Positions 24,193-36,000 of a DNA stretch of 64,000 bases are shown in pieces. The translations under genes and the position numbers were made by a program. The stretch lies in the NCBI GenBank assembly GCA_008704415.1, contig VXIS01000117.1, positions 1-64,000 of the forward strand, written 5' to 3'. Positions within the stretch are counted from its first letter, which is position 1; every line of letters starts with the position of its first letter. The DNA comes from Sphaerosporella brunnea. Taxonomy: Eukaryota > Ascomycota > Pezizomycetes > Pezizales > Pyronemataceae. Under the pieces are notes generated by a model. The model was not told the origin of the DNA. It saw nothing but the letters and a program-made list of their open reading frames with translations, and made no database searches.

Positions 24193-27100
24193 CTATTCCC
24201 GCACGATCGGTTTGCTGAGCTGAAGATACCCCTCAAGCGTCGTATAGGGTCCCATCTCAAACTTCGGCCTTCCGTCCGTCCCTCCGAGCGAAAATGGCAC
24301 AAACACGCGTCCATCCTCACCTTCACCTGCCGCCATATACGGCTGTAGCCAATTCCAATCCGCTGCTGGAAGCGCCGGGATGGCGACTGCACTCCCGGGC
24401 ACTGTTTTAGACTCTTTCAGGTTGTAGTTGCTCTTCAGTTTGTAGGGCGCCAGCTTCTCATCGTACACTGGCACATCCTCCGTCACAACGAGCGGACCCA
24501 TGTGGAAGAATGCCGTCATCCGGTTCATGGCGTCCTGCCAGGTCCAAGTCGGGAGCTTGAGTGGTGTGGTGGGCAGTATGCCGGAGTAGGCGTGGACCGG
24601 TGTGAACGGGTCAACTATCGCTCCGAAGGTGCGCATGAATGAGTTCCGCTTATTCTCGATAATCACGGAGTTCAGTTCGTCGGGACGAATGAAAAACGGT
24701 TTCAAGATAGGGTAATTGTCTTTCCCGATCATCACAAGCGGGGACTTCGGCTCGTCGCTCTCGAAGTACGTGAATAGTTTCTCGAGGATCAGGTCGTTCC
24801 CGCTGATCTGCGCGTCTTGTGTGTCAAAGTACCCAACGAGCCCATCGAAGGTGCGCTGTTTGTCGCCAAGCTTGACATGGAAGCTGTACAGGTCGCGCCC
24901 CGGTTGATCATGATCCGGCAGAAGCCAGCGATCGGGGAGAACGGTGTTCAGCGTCGATTGATTCTCGTATGCGTCGGCGGCCATCTCCAACGACCAGCCC
25001 ATGTTGACGAGTGCCAGCGGCTTCCCAACGACGGAGTTGAGGAACTGCGCATATGCATCCGGTGCAGGCGCGGCGTTCATCAACGCGTCGTTGATCATAT
25101 CCACAAACGCTTGCAGGTAATGTTTATCCGCCAAACGGGTCAAAAGATGGTCCAGCTGCTGAGTATCCTGCGCCCCGGGGGGCCTCGGGAATGGCAGCCA
25201 CTTATCGCCGGTGGTTGCCCCAGTTCTGCCCCCGACCCGAACCTCGCGGTAGAACGTCCCGTCAGGCAAGAAAACTTGAAGTCCGTAGTCGGCGTAGTTA
25301 ATGACGATCCATCCCCAGATCGGGTTTTCCCACTCTGTCTGCGGCACCCACGCCCGCCCGTCGGCAGCACGCTTCACAAACGCGGCGTTGATGCGCGCCA
25401 GCTGGTTGATGTGAGGACCCATCTGGACGTACTCGCAAGCGTCCGGGTTGTTTGGGGTGACGGTGTTGGGGATCTTAGAATTAGGGAGAGCTTGTGTGGC
25501 GTAGAATTCACCGATGCACGGATAGATGGACGGAGGACCCTCGACCGACCATCTCGGATCGATGGCGTGGATGGCTTGGCCGAACTTGTCCACGATGTTG
25601 AGCTTAGTGAATTTGAATTGCCCGTGCGTGACGGGCTTGAACGCGCTGAAGTTGTAGTCGTGAAATTGCACAAGGGTCCCGTACGGCGTGAGGTCGGTCT
25701 CGGTGCCCATTATCGTAAACTGTTCTCCCTTGAAACCGGCGTTCCGGTTGATCGCGGCTTCGATGGGGAGAAGCTTTTCACCGGCATGGCGGACATTCGG
25801 CTTGATGTGCGTCCCCTGGACCATCGTGAGGAGGTGGTCATGGAGGCCCGCCAGCGGAGCAGAGAGAAACGCAAGTCTGTAGAGCTGGGTTTGAAGTGTC
25901 TTGCGCTTCTCGGGGTCGAGGATATCGTCTAGAATTTTTGGGGGGGTGTTGTCGAAGAGCTGGTTTATCTTTGCATTGAGCGAAAAGCTGGGTTGGGGAA
26001 GGATCAGGACGCGACCTGAAAGTGTTCTTTTATCCTTATTAGGCTTGTCGGGGTTGTAGAGTTTGATTCCATCTTTGATGCCGTACCGAACTTTGGGGTC
26101 ATGGGCGGGGTTCACGGTTCCACGCTCTTCCAGGGACCAGTTTTCGATGGGAACGTGAGTGTATTCGACTTCCCACTCCATGAACAGTGGGAACCACGGC
26201 TGCTGGTGTCCCCAATCATCTCTCCAGGGTGCGTCCGGTAGATTCTCCGGGTTCCAACCTTGGTCGTGGAACTGCGGGGGTAGTGTACCCTCGGGAGGCT
26301 TTGGAAGCTCACCCCCGTTGGGCATGAGCTTGAAGAACTCGCCGACGAGAGCCTTTGCAGTTTTTCGGAGGACCTCCGGAAGCTTTGGGATGATCACGTC
26401 CCTGAGCTCAGTCCAGTCAATGTTGTTTGGATTCGTGATGGGCTCGGTCCAAGACGTAATCTGATGATCCAGCCTTACCTTGAGCTTGTCAAGATAGTCG
26501 TGCGGCCACCCGGACTCGATTCCACCGATAAGTACTGTTGGGTCTCGTTGCTCGTAGAAGCTCGTCAGCACTCCCGGTTGGGCGAGTGGTACATCGTTCT
26601 TCCTCAGCAGGCCGATATTCTTCCCGAGGTCCGTGGCTAAAGCGTCCAGAGTCTGAAATCTTTTGGTGTACTGTTCCACTTTCAACCGATATTTAGTTTG
26701 CTCGCCGGAATCAGTGTTTTTCACATCACAGACGAACTTCCACCACCAGGCAAACAACTCCCACTGGATTCTCTTCTTCGTGCGCTCGACCAAATCCAAG
26801 CGATACTGCTCCCGGTTGAGTTCAGCCAACTTGTCCCTGATGCCCGGAGTTGGCGGCTGCGCTGGCCGGCCCGGATTATCCGAACCAGCGAGATAGAAGT
26901 GCGTACCCCCCGTGACAACATCGTAATTGTAGTTGTTGAGTTGGTCCATCGCTTGTTTCTGCGAGTCCACCGAGTCATCCTGGTCGATAAGGAGCGTCTG
27001 GATGTGCAAGATACTGTCGATGATTTCCTTCAAGACTGGGTCTTCCTGGTCTTTCTCATGCGCCCGAATATATGCCAGCAGGGAGTCAAGCGGCGTAGTC

Positions 27101-28218
27101 CCGACAGCGATGGGGATATCAGAGATGAGGTGCTTGCTGTGTGTGTCCGCCGGGCACTTGGGTTTGTTTTTGACGTCCCATTCAACATTGTACATGGCAC
27201 CGTGACAGAGAATCCGGGCGGACTCATCGCTCTCGAGCCATTTTGCCACCTCCGGAGCTGCTGTGTTGCTCAATTCCATCAGGCAGGCACCCACGCGATC
27301 AGCACGCGAGGGCTTTGGGTTGTGCAAAGGGTCGTCTTTTCCATCGGGATGCCAGCCGATCACATAGTAGCTCGCCTTCGCGCTCTCCAGATACTTTTTC
27401 TTCGTGGGATCCTTCGGGTCGGGGTAGGAGAAATTATCCACGATGCTGAAGACGTTACTGTTGTGAGGTTGATAGTCGGCGAAGAGGACATTCCCTCCAT
27501 TCAGCAGACTCAATGGCACTCTAGGGACCGTGTCGCCCACTTCAACCCAGTCTTTCGCCGGGTATCGGTGTCCGATGAATATCTCCGCTTGGGTCTCGAT
27601 ATTCACGTCTCGCGTGGGAAAGACAAACGGGGAGACGTCGGTTTGGAGGTCTACGTCCTGGCCGAGCGACTTGATGTCATGGCGGCGATCGCTCTCAACG
27701 ATCCATGCCTCGAGTTCGGGGATGCCGCTGTCGTCGGGAACGGCCGTTTTGGGATGCAGCCGGCGGACGACAAGCCACCTGGTCGGGACGAGGCGAAACT
27801 GTGGAGCACTGGTATCTTTGTTCTCGGGCACCTCCGGCTCGGGAATCCCGTCTCTCTCCCGGGTATCCGTGTCCACGCTATCGGTGGCGGCTGTGCCGGA
27901 GCGGTATACTCGGGGGAGCATCCAGTGGAGGTATACGCCTTGCCTGTTCGCGCGACGCTTTCCGGTGCCCAAATCCGTCAGCCGGGAGTTGTGTTCGGGT
28001 GGGGTAGTATGGTGGAGGTCGACCGGATTGAGGATGTCATTTTGGACGATGAAGTTTGTCAGACGTAGGAAGGTGTAGTTGGGCTGGGTAATGGGAGCAA
28101 TCTTCGCCTCGTCCTCCGCGCCATTGCACACTGGCGCGTTGAAGACAAAGGCGTCGAGCTTGATAGGGAGTGACAAGTTGGAGTCGTCGCCCGGAGGGGC
28201 GGGTTCAGGCTCAGCCAT
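24193..28218 (-). CDS. Large intronless conserved-looking protein of unknown function (1341 aa)
   Basis: A single uninterrupted 4.0-kb frame from ATG 28218 to stop 24193. It starts MAEPEPAPPGDDSNLSLP and has no signal peptide or membrane helix. The sequence is rich in W, P, D and Y motifs, for example RQGVYLHWMLPRVYRSG near residue 95, WPHDYLDKLKVRL, a TPYGTLVQFHDYNF block, WGWIVINYADYGLQVF and DRWLLPDHDQPGRDLYSFHVK. This looks like a large globular soluble protein, not a repeat protein. I do not recognise a named domain. The absence of introns in such a long fungal gene, and its position between a DUF6603-like giant gene and a lectin-like gene on the same strand, suggest bacterial ancestry and a shared role. 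That is inference. No catalytic motif can be named. Confidence 0.85.
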   Translation of the reverse strand: MAEPEPAPPGDDSNLSLPIKLDAFVFNAPVCNGAEDEAKIAPITQPNYTFLRLTNFIVQNDILNPVDLHHTTPPEHNSRLTDLGTGKRRANRQGVYLHWMLPRVYRSGTAATDSVDTDTRERDGIPEPEVPENKDTSAPQFRLVPTRWLVVRRLHPKTAVPDDSGIPELEAWIVESDRRHDIKSLGQDVDLQTDVSPFVFPTRDVNIETQAEIFIGHRYPAKDWVEVGDTVPRVPLSLLNGGNVLFADYQPHNSNVFSIVDNFSYPDPKDPTKKKYLESAKASYYVIGWHPDGKDDPLHNPKPSRADRVGACLMELSNTAAPEVAKWLESDESARILCHGAMYNVEWDVKNKPKCPADTHSKHLISDIPIAVGTTPLDSLLAYIRAHEKDQEDPVLKEIIDSILHIQTLLIDQDDSVDSQKQAMDQLNNYNYDVVTGGTHFYLAGSDNPGRPAQPPTPGIRDKLAELNREQYRLDLVERTKKRIQWELFAWWWKFVCDVKNTDSGEQTKYRLKVEQYTKRFQTLDALATDLGKNIGLLRKNDVPLAQPGVLTSFYEQRDPTVLIGGIESGWPHDYLDKLKVRLDHQITSWTEPITNPNNIDWTELRDVIIPKLPEVLRKTAKALVGEFFKLMPNGGELPKPPEGTLPPQFHDQGWNPENLPDAPWRDDWGHQQPWFPLFMEWEVEYTHVPIENWSLEERGTVNPAHDPKVRYGIKDGIKLYNPDKPNKDKRTLSGRVLILPQPSFSLNAKINQLFDNTPPKILDDILDPEKRKTLQTQLYRLAFLSAPLAGLHDHLLTMVQGTHIKPNVRHAGEKLLPIEAAINRNAGFKGEQFTIMGTETDLTPYGTLVQFHDYNFSAFKPVTHGQFKFTKLNIVDKFGQAIHAIDPRWSVEGPPSIYPCIGEFYATQALPNSKIPNTVTPNNPDACEYVQMGPHINQLARINAAFVKRAADGRAWVPQTEWENPIWGWIVINYADYGLQVFLPDGTFYREVRVGGRTGATTGDKWLPFPRPPGAQDTQQLDHLLTRLADKHYLQAFVDMINDALMNAAPAPDAYAQFLNSVVGKPLALVNMGWSLEMAADAYENQSTLNTVLPDRWLLPDHDQPGRDLYSFHVKLGDKQRTFDGLVGYFDTQDAQISGNDLILEKLFTYFESDEPKSPLVMIGKDNYPILKPFFIRPDELNSVIIENKRNSFMRTFGAIVDPFTPVHAYSGILPTTPLKLPTWTWQDAMNRMTAFFHMGPLVVTEDVPVYDEKLAPYKLKSNYNLKESKTVPGSAVAIPALPAADWNWLQPYMAAGEGEDGRVFVPFSLGGTDGRPKFEMGPYTTLEGYLQLSKPIVRE

Positions 28219-29173
28219 TCCTTAGGGAGATAGCAGTTGCGGAGTGGAAAGGACAACGACAGTACGTCTCAGAGACCTTGTGTTTCGAAGTCTGTTTGAT
28301 TGTCAGAAAATAACCGGGAATTCCAACACGGAGGAGCTGACTATGCCTAACCCTGGTTTCCAGTCGACATGCAACAGGAAAGATGTTGACGGATGGGGGC
28401 TGGAATGATTGGATTGAAGAATGCAATAGGGAGGTTCTGCAGTTTGGGTTCAGAACTTTGGGATCGACGCTATTTCCAGACGCAGAAGGATTCCGAACCG
28501 CTGTTGTCAAAGGGGGGGGGTTCTGCTGGGAGCGAAGGAGCTGAAGGACCACAAAGCAGAATTGCAATGGTGAAGAAGGCGGTCCGTTTTCAAGTGGTTG
28601 TGTCGTGAATTCTCTGCCGGGGAAGGGGATGCCAGCGGTATAGTCAATGGAACACTGTTGCTCCATCAGAGCCGTGAAGTCCTTGCACCGCCGTATCACG
28701 AAGGGAATGTCTGGTGAATTCGAAGTTGCGGCTCGCGCCTCTCTCCTTCAGCCACCCCAAATTCGATATCTGGGGTTTCCCTCCCCACCCACTTCCCTCA
28801 TAGCATGAGGTCTGCCCCCATTCAGAGCTCTGTTGACCCCCAGGGTTCCGTCGCAAAGTGACAGCACCCCTCGCAGCGGGTCACAGCACCCTGGTTTGAG
28901 CATTGCCCTACGCTGTTGCTCGCTGCAGAACCTCCATCATGCTATCGTGAAGATCTAGAATCAGGGGGGATCGCAAACTACGTATACTGCTGAAAAAGTC
29001 GGTTAAGGGACCACCCTAACTCACATCCAACCAAGAACGCATTTCCACAATCCAACGGCAGCTAGGCAGTGGAGAATCAGTAGTGGGAGCCCGAGCTGCA
29101 TGAGCGGGGGAGCGTCACGGTGAGTTCTGTTTCCTGCGGGCGTATGGCACTTCTCCAGCGATATAGAGGAATA
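28219..29173. other. Upstream region of the 1341-aa gene, no gene seen
   Basis: The minus-strand sequence just before the ATG is pyrimidine-rich (CCTTTCCACTCC), as in many fungal promoters. No TATA box was recognised and no other gene is supported. Confidence 0.35.
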
Positions 29174-29667
29174 GGGTGTCACACAGGGCGACCGGGGGGT
29201 TAGGAGATACCCCGCGGGGCAAAAAGATTGCGGGGATGGAATCAAGGCCGCAGGGTTTATCAATAGATCGCGGGGGCACAGATAAAGATCGCGGAGCATA
29301 CCACAACCCCGCGGGGCATAATCTGCACCGGATACGAGCATCGTATCCAATGCCGGCAAATGAGGGTCCCGCCCACAGCTGAAGCGGATGCCTTTGAACT
29401 AGTTATCCTTGAGTCAACCACTATTCCCTCGTTCTCTTTGCCTCTCCCGTTGGCTGCCTCCGGTTGCTATATGCGGGGTTTTACAGTCAAAGAAGATGCA
29501 ATCCCAGACAGCAGCTCTGTTGGATGCTGGTCGTCGTATTTGGTCAGACATATGGTCGCCGGAGCCCCCCTCGCGTTTTCCCTGTGAGCTTATGATTTGC
29601 CCCGCGGGAACGGATATTACCCCGCGGGGTTTCAAATTTTGAGCATTTGCCCCGCCCCCGTGTCACC
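29174..29667. mobile_element. Small inverted-repeat element rich in CCCCGCGGGG palindromes
   Basis: The left end GGTGTCACACAGGGCG and the right end, read inverted (GGTGACACGGGGGCGGGG), form short imperfect terminal repeats, with ATA directly outside both (29171-29173 and 29668-29670). Inside each end the palindrome CCCCGCGGGG followed by CA or T recurs, at about 29210-29219, 29303-29312 and 29623-29632, plus the variant CCCCGCGGG at about 29600. GCGGGG-type half-sites also occur between 29229 and 29300. No ORF. The superfamily is unknown. Confidence 0.5.
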
Positions 29668-30433
29668 ATATCGAGAAACCAGCACGATCGCCTGCAGGCA
29701 GGGAACATGGGCGAGTCACAGCGCGGAGGTCAGATATTTCTTCAGCTCGTTTGAAGCATTCGCGCAACTATAGCGATCATTGGAATGATTCAATATGCAT
29801 GCTGTTCAAAATTATACCCAAACTACGCCATTTCAGGCGCGTTTGTGGTACACACATCCTGCGGCAGCCCTATTAGGAAGGTGGGGTTGCATTGTCTTGC
29901 GTCGGCAACCACGTGCGATGTGGCAGCTCCTGAAGGAGCTAGGTAGGCCAGTCATGGTAGAGTACTCGAGTACGTCCTTCTCCTTGAGAGCATCATGGCT
30001 TGTGGGAGTCGATGCTCGATGGAATGAATGCATGTCCTCCGCGATTGTTGGATGCCATTCGCAATGGTTACATGGAGCAATGCAGCTATGACAGATCCGC
30101 TCGTCAGCCGGATATTGTGGGTTAGGGTCTTGGCCGGCTAAGCGCGCTTGATAATTGATGCGCGATGTGCGTAGCATGCATCAACCACCACTCCTCCCCC
30201 CCCCCCCCCCACATGTGGTGCTGGTGCAGAAGAAGCTTAACCAGTGGTCTCAATGAACCCTCGAGGGGCGAAATCGTCCGTCGTGACATAGACATCACTG
30301 GAATGATCACCGAGCTTACTTTCTGTCTTTCAAACGATAGAAAATTTACTCATATTTGCATCAAATTCGTTTCAATCTGCCCGTGTGTGTGCATGTTTCC
30401 ACCAGAAAATCCACCTAACCTTGACCCTGACGT
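29668..30433. other. Intergenic, no gene seen
   Basis: No supported gene. Contains a poly(C) run of about 14-15 nt near 30196-30210. Confidence 0.4.
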
Positions 30434-31486
30434 TCAACTGTCGATCGGATCCATGTACCTGATGTACTTTCCATCCCCGCCCTGAGCGATATAGAACAAC
30501 ATGTTGCTGCTACCGTCGGTCGTGGCTGTAACGGCCATCTGCGTGCCATTTGCCGCCACGGGCGCCCCATCAACCAGGTCGTTGTTCTTCCAGATGCCGT
30601 TCTTCTGCACGATGCGCATGAGGTTGTTTTCCTTGTCGCAGTAGTAAAGGTAAATGATGCCCTTGTTGTTGACCACGCACATCGGGGTCTTTGGCTTCGC
30701 GCTGCCGGTATTCCTGATTTCGCCACCTAAACCACGCTTTTAGCGGTCATGTTTCGATGTGCGCAGTGGAAAGCAGTTTACCTTGGCCGCTTGCAACGTC
30801 AACGATTGCTAAGCCTGTGGCGACCTGATAGATGACGTATCGCTTCGGGTTGGCATAGAACGCGCACAGGTAGGTGTCAGGTTTGGGCTGTGCTTGGATG
30901 ATGGTGGAGGCGCCAGGGTCTAGACGGTACTCGCTGATTACTGGCGGGTCCTGCCTGAATGGACAGGGATCAATCAGCACGGCATCGTGGCTACGTTTCG
31001 GGTCTGGGGGCCTACGTGAGATAGTAGAGCCAGCCAATCTTTTTGCCATCACCGCAGGCGGCAAGGGAGTGCTTGGTGGTCGGGTTGGATTTCAACGGCT
31101 GGAAAGCCGGGCTCACGAGACAGATTACATCGTCTGTTCTGATTCCATAAACGCAGACCTTGGGGTGTCAGCGCGGTGGTCAAGTGTACAGCAGGAGCTA
31201 AACTCACGAGGCTCTTATAAAAGATTGCGCCAAAGCAGGATGGATTCTTGATGACACCCTTTGGTGTCTCGACGTTCTTAGGATTGTCCACAAGCATCGG
31301 TATTCCCGACGTCGGTGTGTCTTCCACAGGCGCTCCCGCTGCGGGATTGTGAAACTTCGGAGGGCTTCCGGGTTCATCGGCGTCTTCCTTACGGGGGGAC
31401 AGACCGACTTGTTGATCTTGGGCGCAAAAGAAGAGAAGGGTTTCCTTCGGGTCAACCGGATTGTGAACTGCTGCTAAGGCGGCCAT
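30434..31486 (-). CDS. Beta-propeller lectin-like protein (fucose-lectin-like), 295 aa
   Basis: Four exons on the minus strand: 31486-31208, 31158-31016, 30954-30782 and 30726-30434. The introns are 49, 61 and 55 nt with standard GT..AG ends, and phases 0, 2 and 1 all close correctly. The product starts MAALAAVHNPVDPKETLLFF and contains repeated short beta segments with aromatic residues: GKKIGWLYYL, PVISEYRLDPGAS, TYLCAFYANPKRYVIYQV, GIIYLYYCDKENNLMRI and MLFYIAQGGDGKYIRYMD. This spacing of W/Y strands resembles fungal fucose-specific (AAL-like) beta-propeller lectins, but the sugar-binding residues cannot be assigned by eye. No signal peptide is visible, typical of cytoplasmic fungal defence lectins. 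It sits between two giant cluster genes on the same strand. It could be another beta-propeller. Confidence 0.65.
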
Positions 31487-33017
31487 GGTGCAGGTGTTTG
31501 TGGATGGTTTCAGTGTGCTTGACGAAGATGGATCTGTAGCAAGGGGGGATGTGAGGTGCGTTATTTATTTACTGTGAAGCCCAAACCTCGGCGGGACTAA
31601 GCAACAATTCTGTTGATCCCATTGTCTACGTCTCTCAACCGGCCATCAGTTGATCACCCCCGTTGCGGCTGGTGCACGGCGGAAGACATTTCCGCCGCGT
31701 AATGCGTTGGCCATCCATTGTTGCACGTTCAGCTGAATGGAGAATCTCCGATTCCAAGGCATCAGCATCATTACCCTTTTTGGCCTTACTCGCATTGATA
31801 GAGATTTTCAGCTCAGCTGCAACAGCTACCTGCATTTCAGCTGAAATGTCTTGATTGAGCGGGGCGAGCAGACCCAAGCACAACACAACAGATCGAAGAA
31901 GAAAAAAACAGGGCGGCGACCCGGAAAATATGCACTCAACCACTCGAGGACTTTACGCGGATCACTGGCGGGGAAGGTTTCGTGTCGAGATGCTGAGTGA
32001 CGTGAAGTTTCAGAGTACTCTACTCCGGTCGGAAACGACTTGCCGGACTGGCGGGGCAGTAACCTACCAGCGCCTTTAGCAGAAGGGGACTGAAACTACC
32101 GTAGAGATAGATTGGCGCTAAGCCTAGGGCGTGACTCTCCAGTGAGACTCTTGCGCGGTGACCTTCGTTCTATCAATCGCATGCAGTGAGTTCCTACCCC
32201 ACAGAACTTCGAACTTTCATGGCGATCTATTTTTTGCGCCACGGTTAGAATCAAGCAACATGGTGGTGGGAAGCGGAGGTGCCGGGCAATAGCGTAGAGC
32301 TAAGGGAGCTCAACCAAGTCTTGAACGTGGTTCTGCCGAGTCAAAGATTCGAGACATTCCTGCACTGTATATTGATAGGTATTCCATTTACAAAAAAATC
32401 ACCTTGTTTCCGTGTTTTTGTTTGCCGTCGAAGGCATCCACCAAATTTCTCGGGTGAACCTTCATAGACGAGCACTCGCACCGAGACATTGTTCTACCCT
32501 GCCGGGCAAATTGCGATTTTTGGTTTTGCCGGCGAATTGATCTGGAGGGAACTGCCGCGAGCGCTTGCCCGGACGCTCTATGGGGTTCGATAGAGACTTT
32601 GTGGGCTTTGAAGTCATAATCAGTGTTGATCTCCAGCCACATCCAGTGATCGTCAAAGACTTGAGCTTGAAGTCTTTGCGGTCACAGCTGACTTCTTGGG
32701 CTCAATTTTGGCCTTGCGAAAAGGACGAATGTACTGGGACATGCTCTAGCACGGGTATTGATAGCATGTGTATAGGCACATGCGACCAAGTAGTTTCAAT
32801 GAAGACCGGAGATACTAGGCTTAGGGTTGGTCACGTATTCATCACGGTTGTTGTGAGGCAGGGTACGCATTAAAGACGACGTGACAGCAGCATTCGTCAA
32901 AGAATGGGAAACCACTAGACATACAGAAAAAGACAAGTATAGTTAAATTCATCCGTATGCGTCTGAATATCAAAAAAAGTTAACAAATCATCGATGTCTG
33001 CGGAGTCCATCCTACCT
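31487..33017. other. Spacer, no supported gene
   Basis: Contains a minus-strand frame (31635-31943) with an alanine/lysine-rich helical stretch (AEMQVAVAAELKIS) but no recognised domain or gene structure. Otherwise nothing. Confidence 0.3.
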
Positions 33018-36000
33018 TCAAGTCGGCTTCACCAAATTAATATCAAATCTCCACTCAAGATCCTGACTTCTGTGATACTTCTCCAGCACTGTTGTCTGCA
33101 CACCCACATTCTCTGGGTAATCGTTCACAATGACCCCATTCAGCACAAAACTCATTTCCTTCAACAGACTAACCCTGACATAGCCGTCCGTGCTTCTCGG
33201 GAGCAACCTCAGTACCAGCGTGTTGTCAGGGCCGTTTGTGGGAATCACGTTGAATCTCAAGTTGCTCAACATGGTCGCGCCCGGCCCTCTGTATGCCAAC
33301 GTGAGATTCTTTCGTCTAGCCGAGGTTTCGCCCATCCGGACTTCTATGCTGATCTCGGTAAGCTCGAACTGATCTCCAGTACCGTCCTTGAGAATGATAG
33401 AGAAGATGAGATCTTGTGGAAGCCGGGGATACATGGGAACCGCGGTTGAACCGAAGCCATAGACGCGGTATTGGAAGTTTGGCGACCCGGCAGGATCGCT
33501 CGGAGTTGCCGGCATGGCGAAGAAGGTCAGAGCGCGGGAGGTTGGTGGAGGCTGCTGGTTCGACACGGTGTTGTCGGCATCGATACGCCTGCGGTCCCCG
33601 GGTGCTGGTAGAACGCCGGTAAACTCGCTGATGTCTATCCCACGCCGAGGCAGCCCCATCGGTTTGGTCTTCGCAACACGCTTGAAACGCGGCTCGAGCA
33701 TCATGAACGAGCGTGGCCCGCTATCTCCCAGCCGGCTCACTGGGTCCAGGTGTGTGAGACGGATCTCGAGGAAATACATTGGATTGTTCAGTTGAATGCC
33801 CGCCAGTGCGGAGCTCGCCTTATCGTCCACGAATTCCCCGGCCGGCATCTTATCGCTGAGTGTTTTGTACACATCCTGTATCCAGCCCGGCAGTCTCAGG
33901 GTGCGAATTTCATTGTTGTCTCCCCACGCAAAATTAGCCCTTGGATCGTCGCGGTTATAGTCTCCCTGAGCAATCGGCCGCTTCCGTTCATTGCCGGTTG
34001 CGGATGGGTTGGGGATTGTGTATATGCGCTTGTATGCGGTCTCAATGTGTGTCATGTCCAGCTTCTCACAGGCCGCGAAAGACTGCTGGTGCGGTGGCTG
34101 GCGTAGGATCAGTGTATCGAAGTCCTCGCTGCCGGGGACGCGGTCGAAGAGCGCAAGCAGCACACTTTCGTCGAGGTTTTCTTGCCGAAGGATCGGTGCG
34201 CCGTGGAAGCCGGTGCCGCTCACAGGGGCTTCAACAATGAGGTCAGGGAACTTGGTGCATAGCTCCGACCGCATCAGGAAGCCGTGAGTTGGGACCTGCG
34301 GGCAGTACTGGAGACCGGCGAGAGGGGCCTTCAGGTAGTCGTTGATCGCATCTTTGATTCTCGTGCGGATTTTGTCATCGTCCTTATCCACCAGGTTGGC
34401 CACGCTGAGTGCCCCATCGATCAGGGCCTCCGTCCAGTTCGCATCGATATGGAAGAAGCGCAGGCTTTCCCGAGGTAGATGAGAAGGATCCGGGATGAGG
34501 TAGTGGGCGGGAACCCCGACGAGATACATCCGATCCAGGACCCACTGGAATACCACCTTCCAGTCACTGTTTGAGTGCGTATTTAACTCGTTGTACATGC
34601 CGCCGTCCGGGGAGCTTGCTAATGCCCTCGCCACCGGCTGGGCATTCCGATGGAATTGCGGTTCGACCAAGTCGCTATCGAATGCAAGATCCAGACTTTC
34701 GGCCTCTCTCACCGCCCAACGCGCGACTGGCCCTTGAACTAAGCCCTGCGTCGAAAGATTGTTGAGGTTCCCAATCGACTTTGCTAACCCTCGTATTGTT
34801 TCCTCACGGGTCCTGAACCCGCCAACTTTACCCAAGATAGCCGCCTTTACGCTCTGCATGGTCGATTTGTAGATCATAGTTCTGATCCGCCCAAGTGCGC
34901 TCGTGAAGGTCTGGTCAGCCAGGGCTAGAGTCTTGCCGAGTTGCCATGCAACGCTGTAGGTGATGTCCATTATCCCCAATTCCTTGTCCATGACTTGGAG
35001 GTCGGTCCCGAAATGGCTCAGTGGCTTCCAGTCGTGCGCCACTATTGTTGGTGCTAGGGGGCCTCGGAAAAGCGCCGCCGACATCTCGCCCGTCTGAGTG
35101 CGATACTTGGTAAGGGTATATCCATCGTTTAGTCTTGCTGCGATCCTCTTCGCCTCCGGGGGTTGACTTGGTTCCAGAAGCCGTTGGAGGATTTTGTTCT
35201 CTGGTCGCAGGACGTCGAGCGTTGCGCCGAGATGCTGGAATGCGTCGGGAATGTTGAGGGAGCTGGGGGGCAGGCACGTGTACGACCAACTGGCCAAACT
35301 GCACAAGCCCACAAGACCTTGCGGGATAGGGAATGGGAGACTTTCAATGCCTTCGATACTCACCAAATGTACCACCACCGGTGTGGGCTGAGTGATGTCC
35401 AGCGGGCCAACTCGGTGGCTCACGATCACACTGAAAACCCCGAACTCGTCGTCAATGCCGCTATCAGCCATGCCGGTCGTATTGATGTTCCGAACGTGTG
35501 CAAGCCACTTGTACCGGGAAACATTGCATTTCTCCTGCGTTTGGCCGGTGGGCAGGGCGTAGTCGGTAACGAGGGCGTTGAAAAGCGCGCTTTGCACAAA
35601 TACGAAATCCGCCTTGGTTCCAGCGTCCCTGCTCTTCACGGGAGTGGCGCATTTGACTTTCCCGAGATCCTCCAGTGTGAGGTTGACCGACAGAGTGGTC
35701 GTCTGTTCGACTGGCTTCTTGAGACTGGTTGCAGCCCAGATACTTTGATCTGCAACCCGGAGCTCCTCCTGCGTGAAGACTAGCACCGCCAACCAGGGCA
35801 CTCGGTTCCTGTCGCGATCGTCTTCCTTGATCTGGCTCGCAACTCGCTCCCAGGGCAGATGCGGATCCTTGAAGACCACGTGCGGGAGTGTCTCCACGAC
35901 ATCGCCATGGCCCTGCGGGGGGTAGACGGAATGAATGCTGCCCTCGGGGAGGCTGAATTGAGGCGCGACGACATTGAACTCCTGCGACGCAGTGAGGGTT

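Noticed and set aside
24817..28068. Antisense frames of 371 and 456 codons over the 1341-aa gene
   Set aside because: They are shadows of the real frame on the opposite strand, with no domains and no gene structure.
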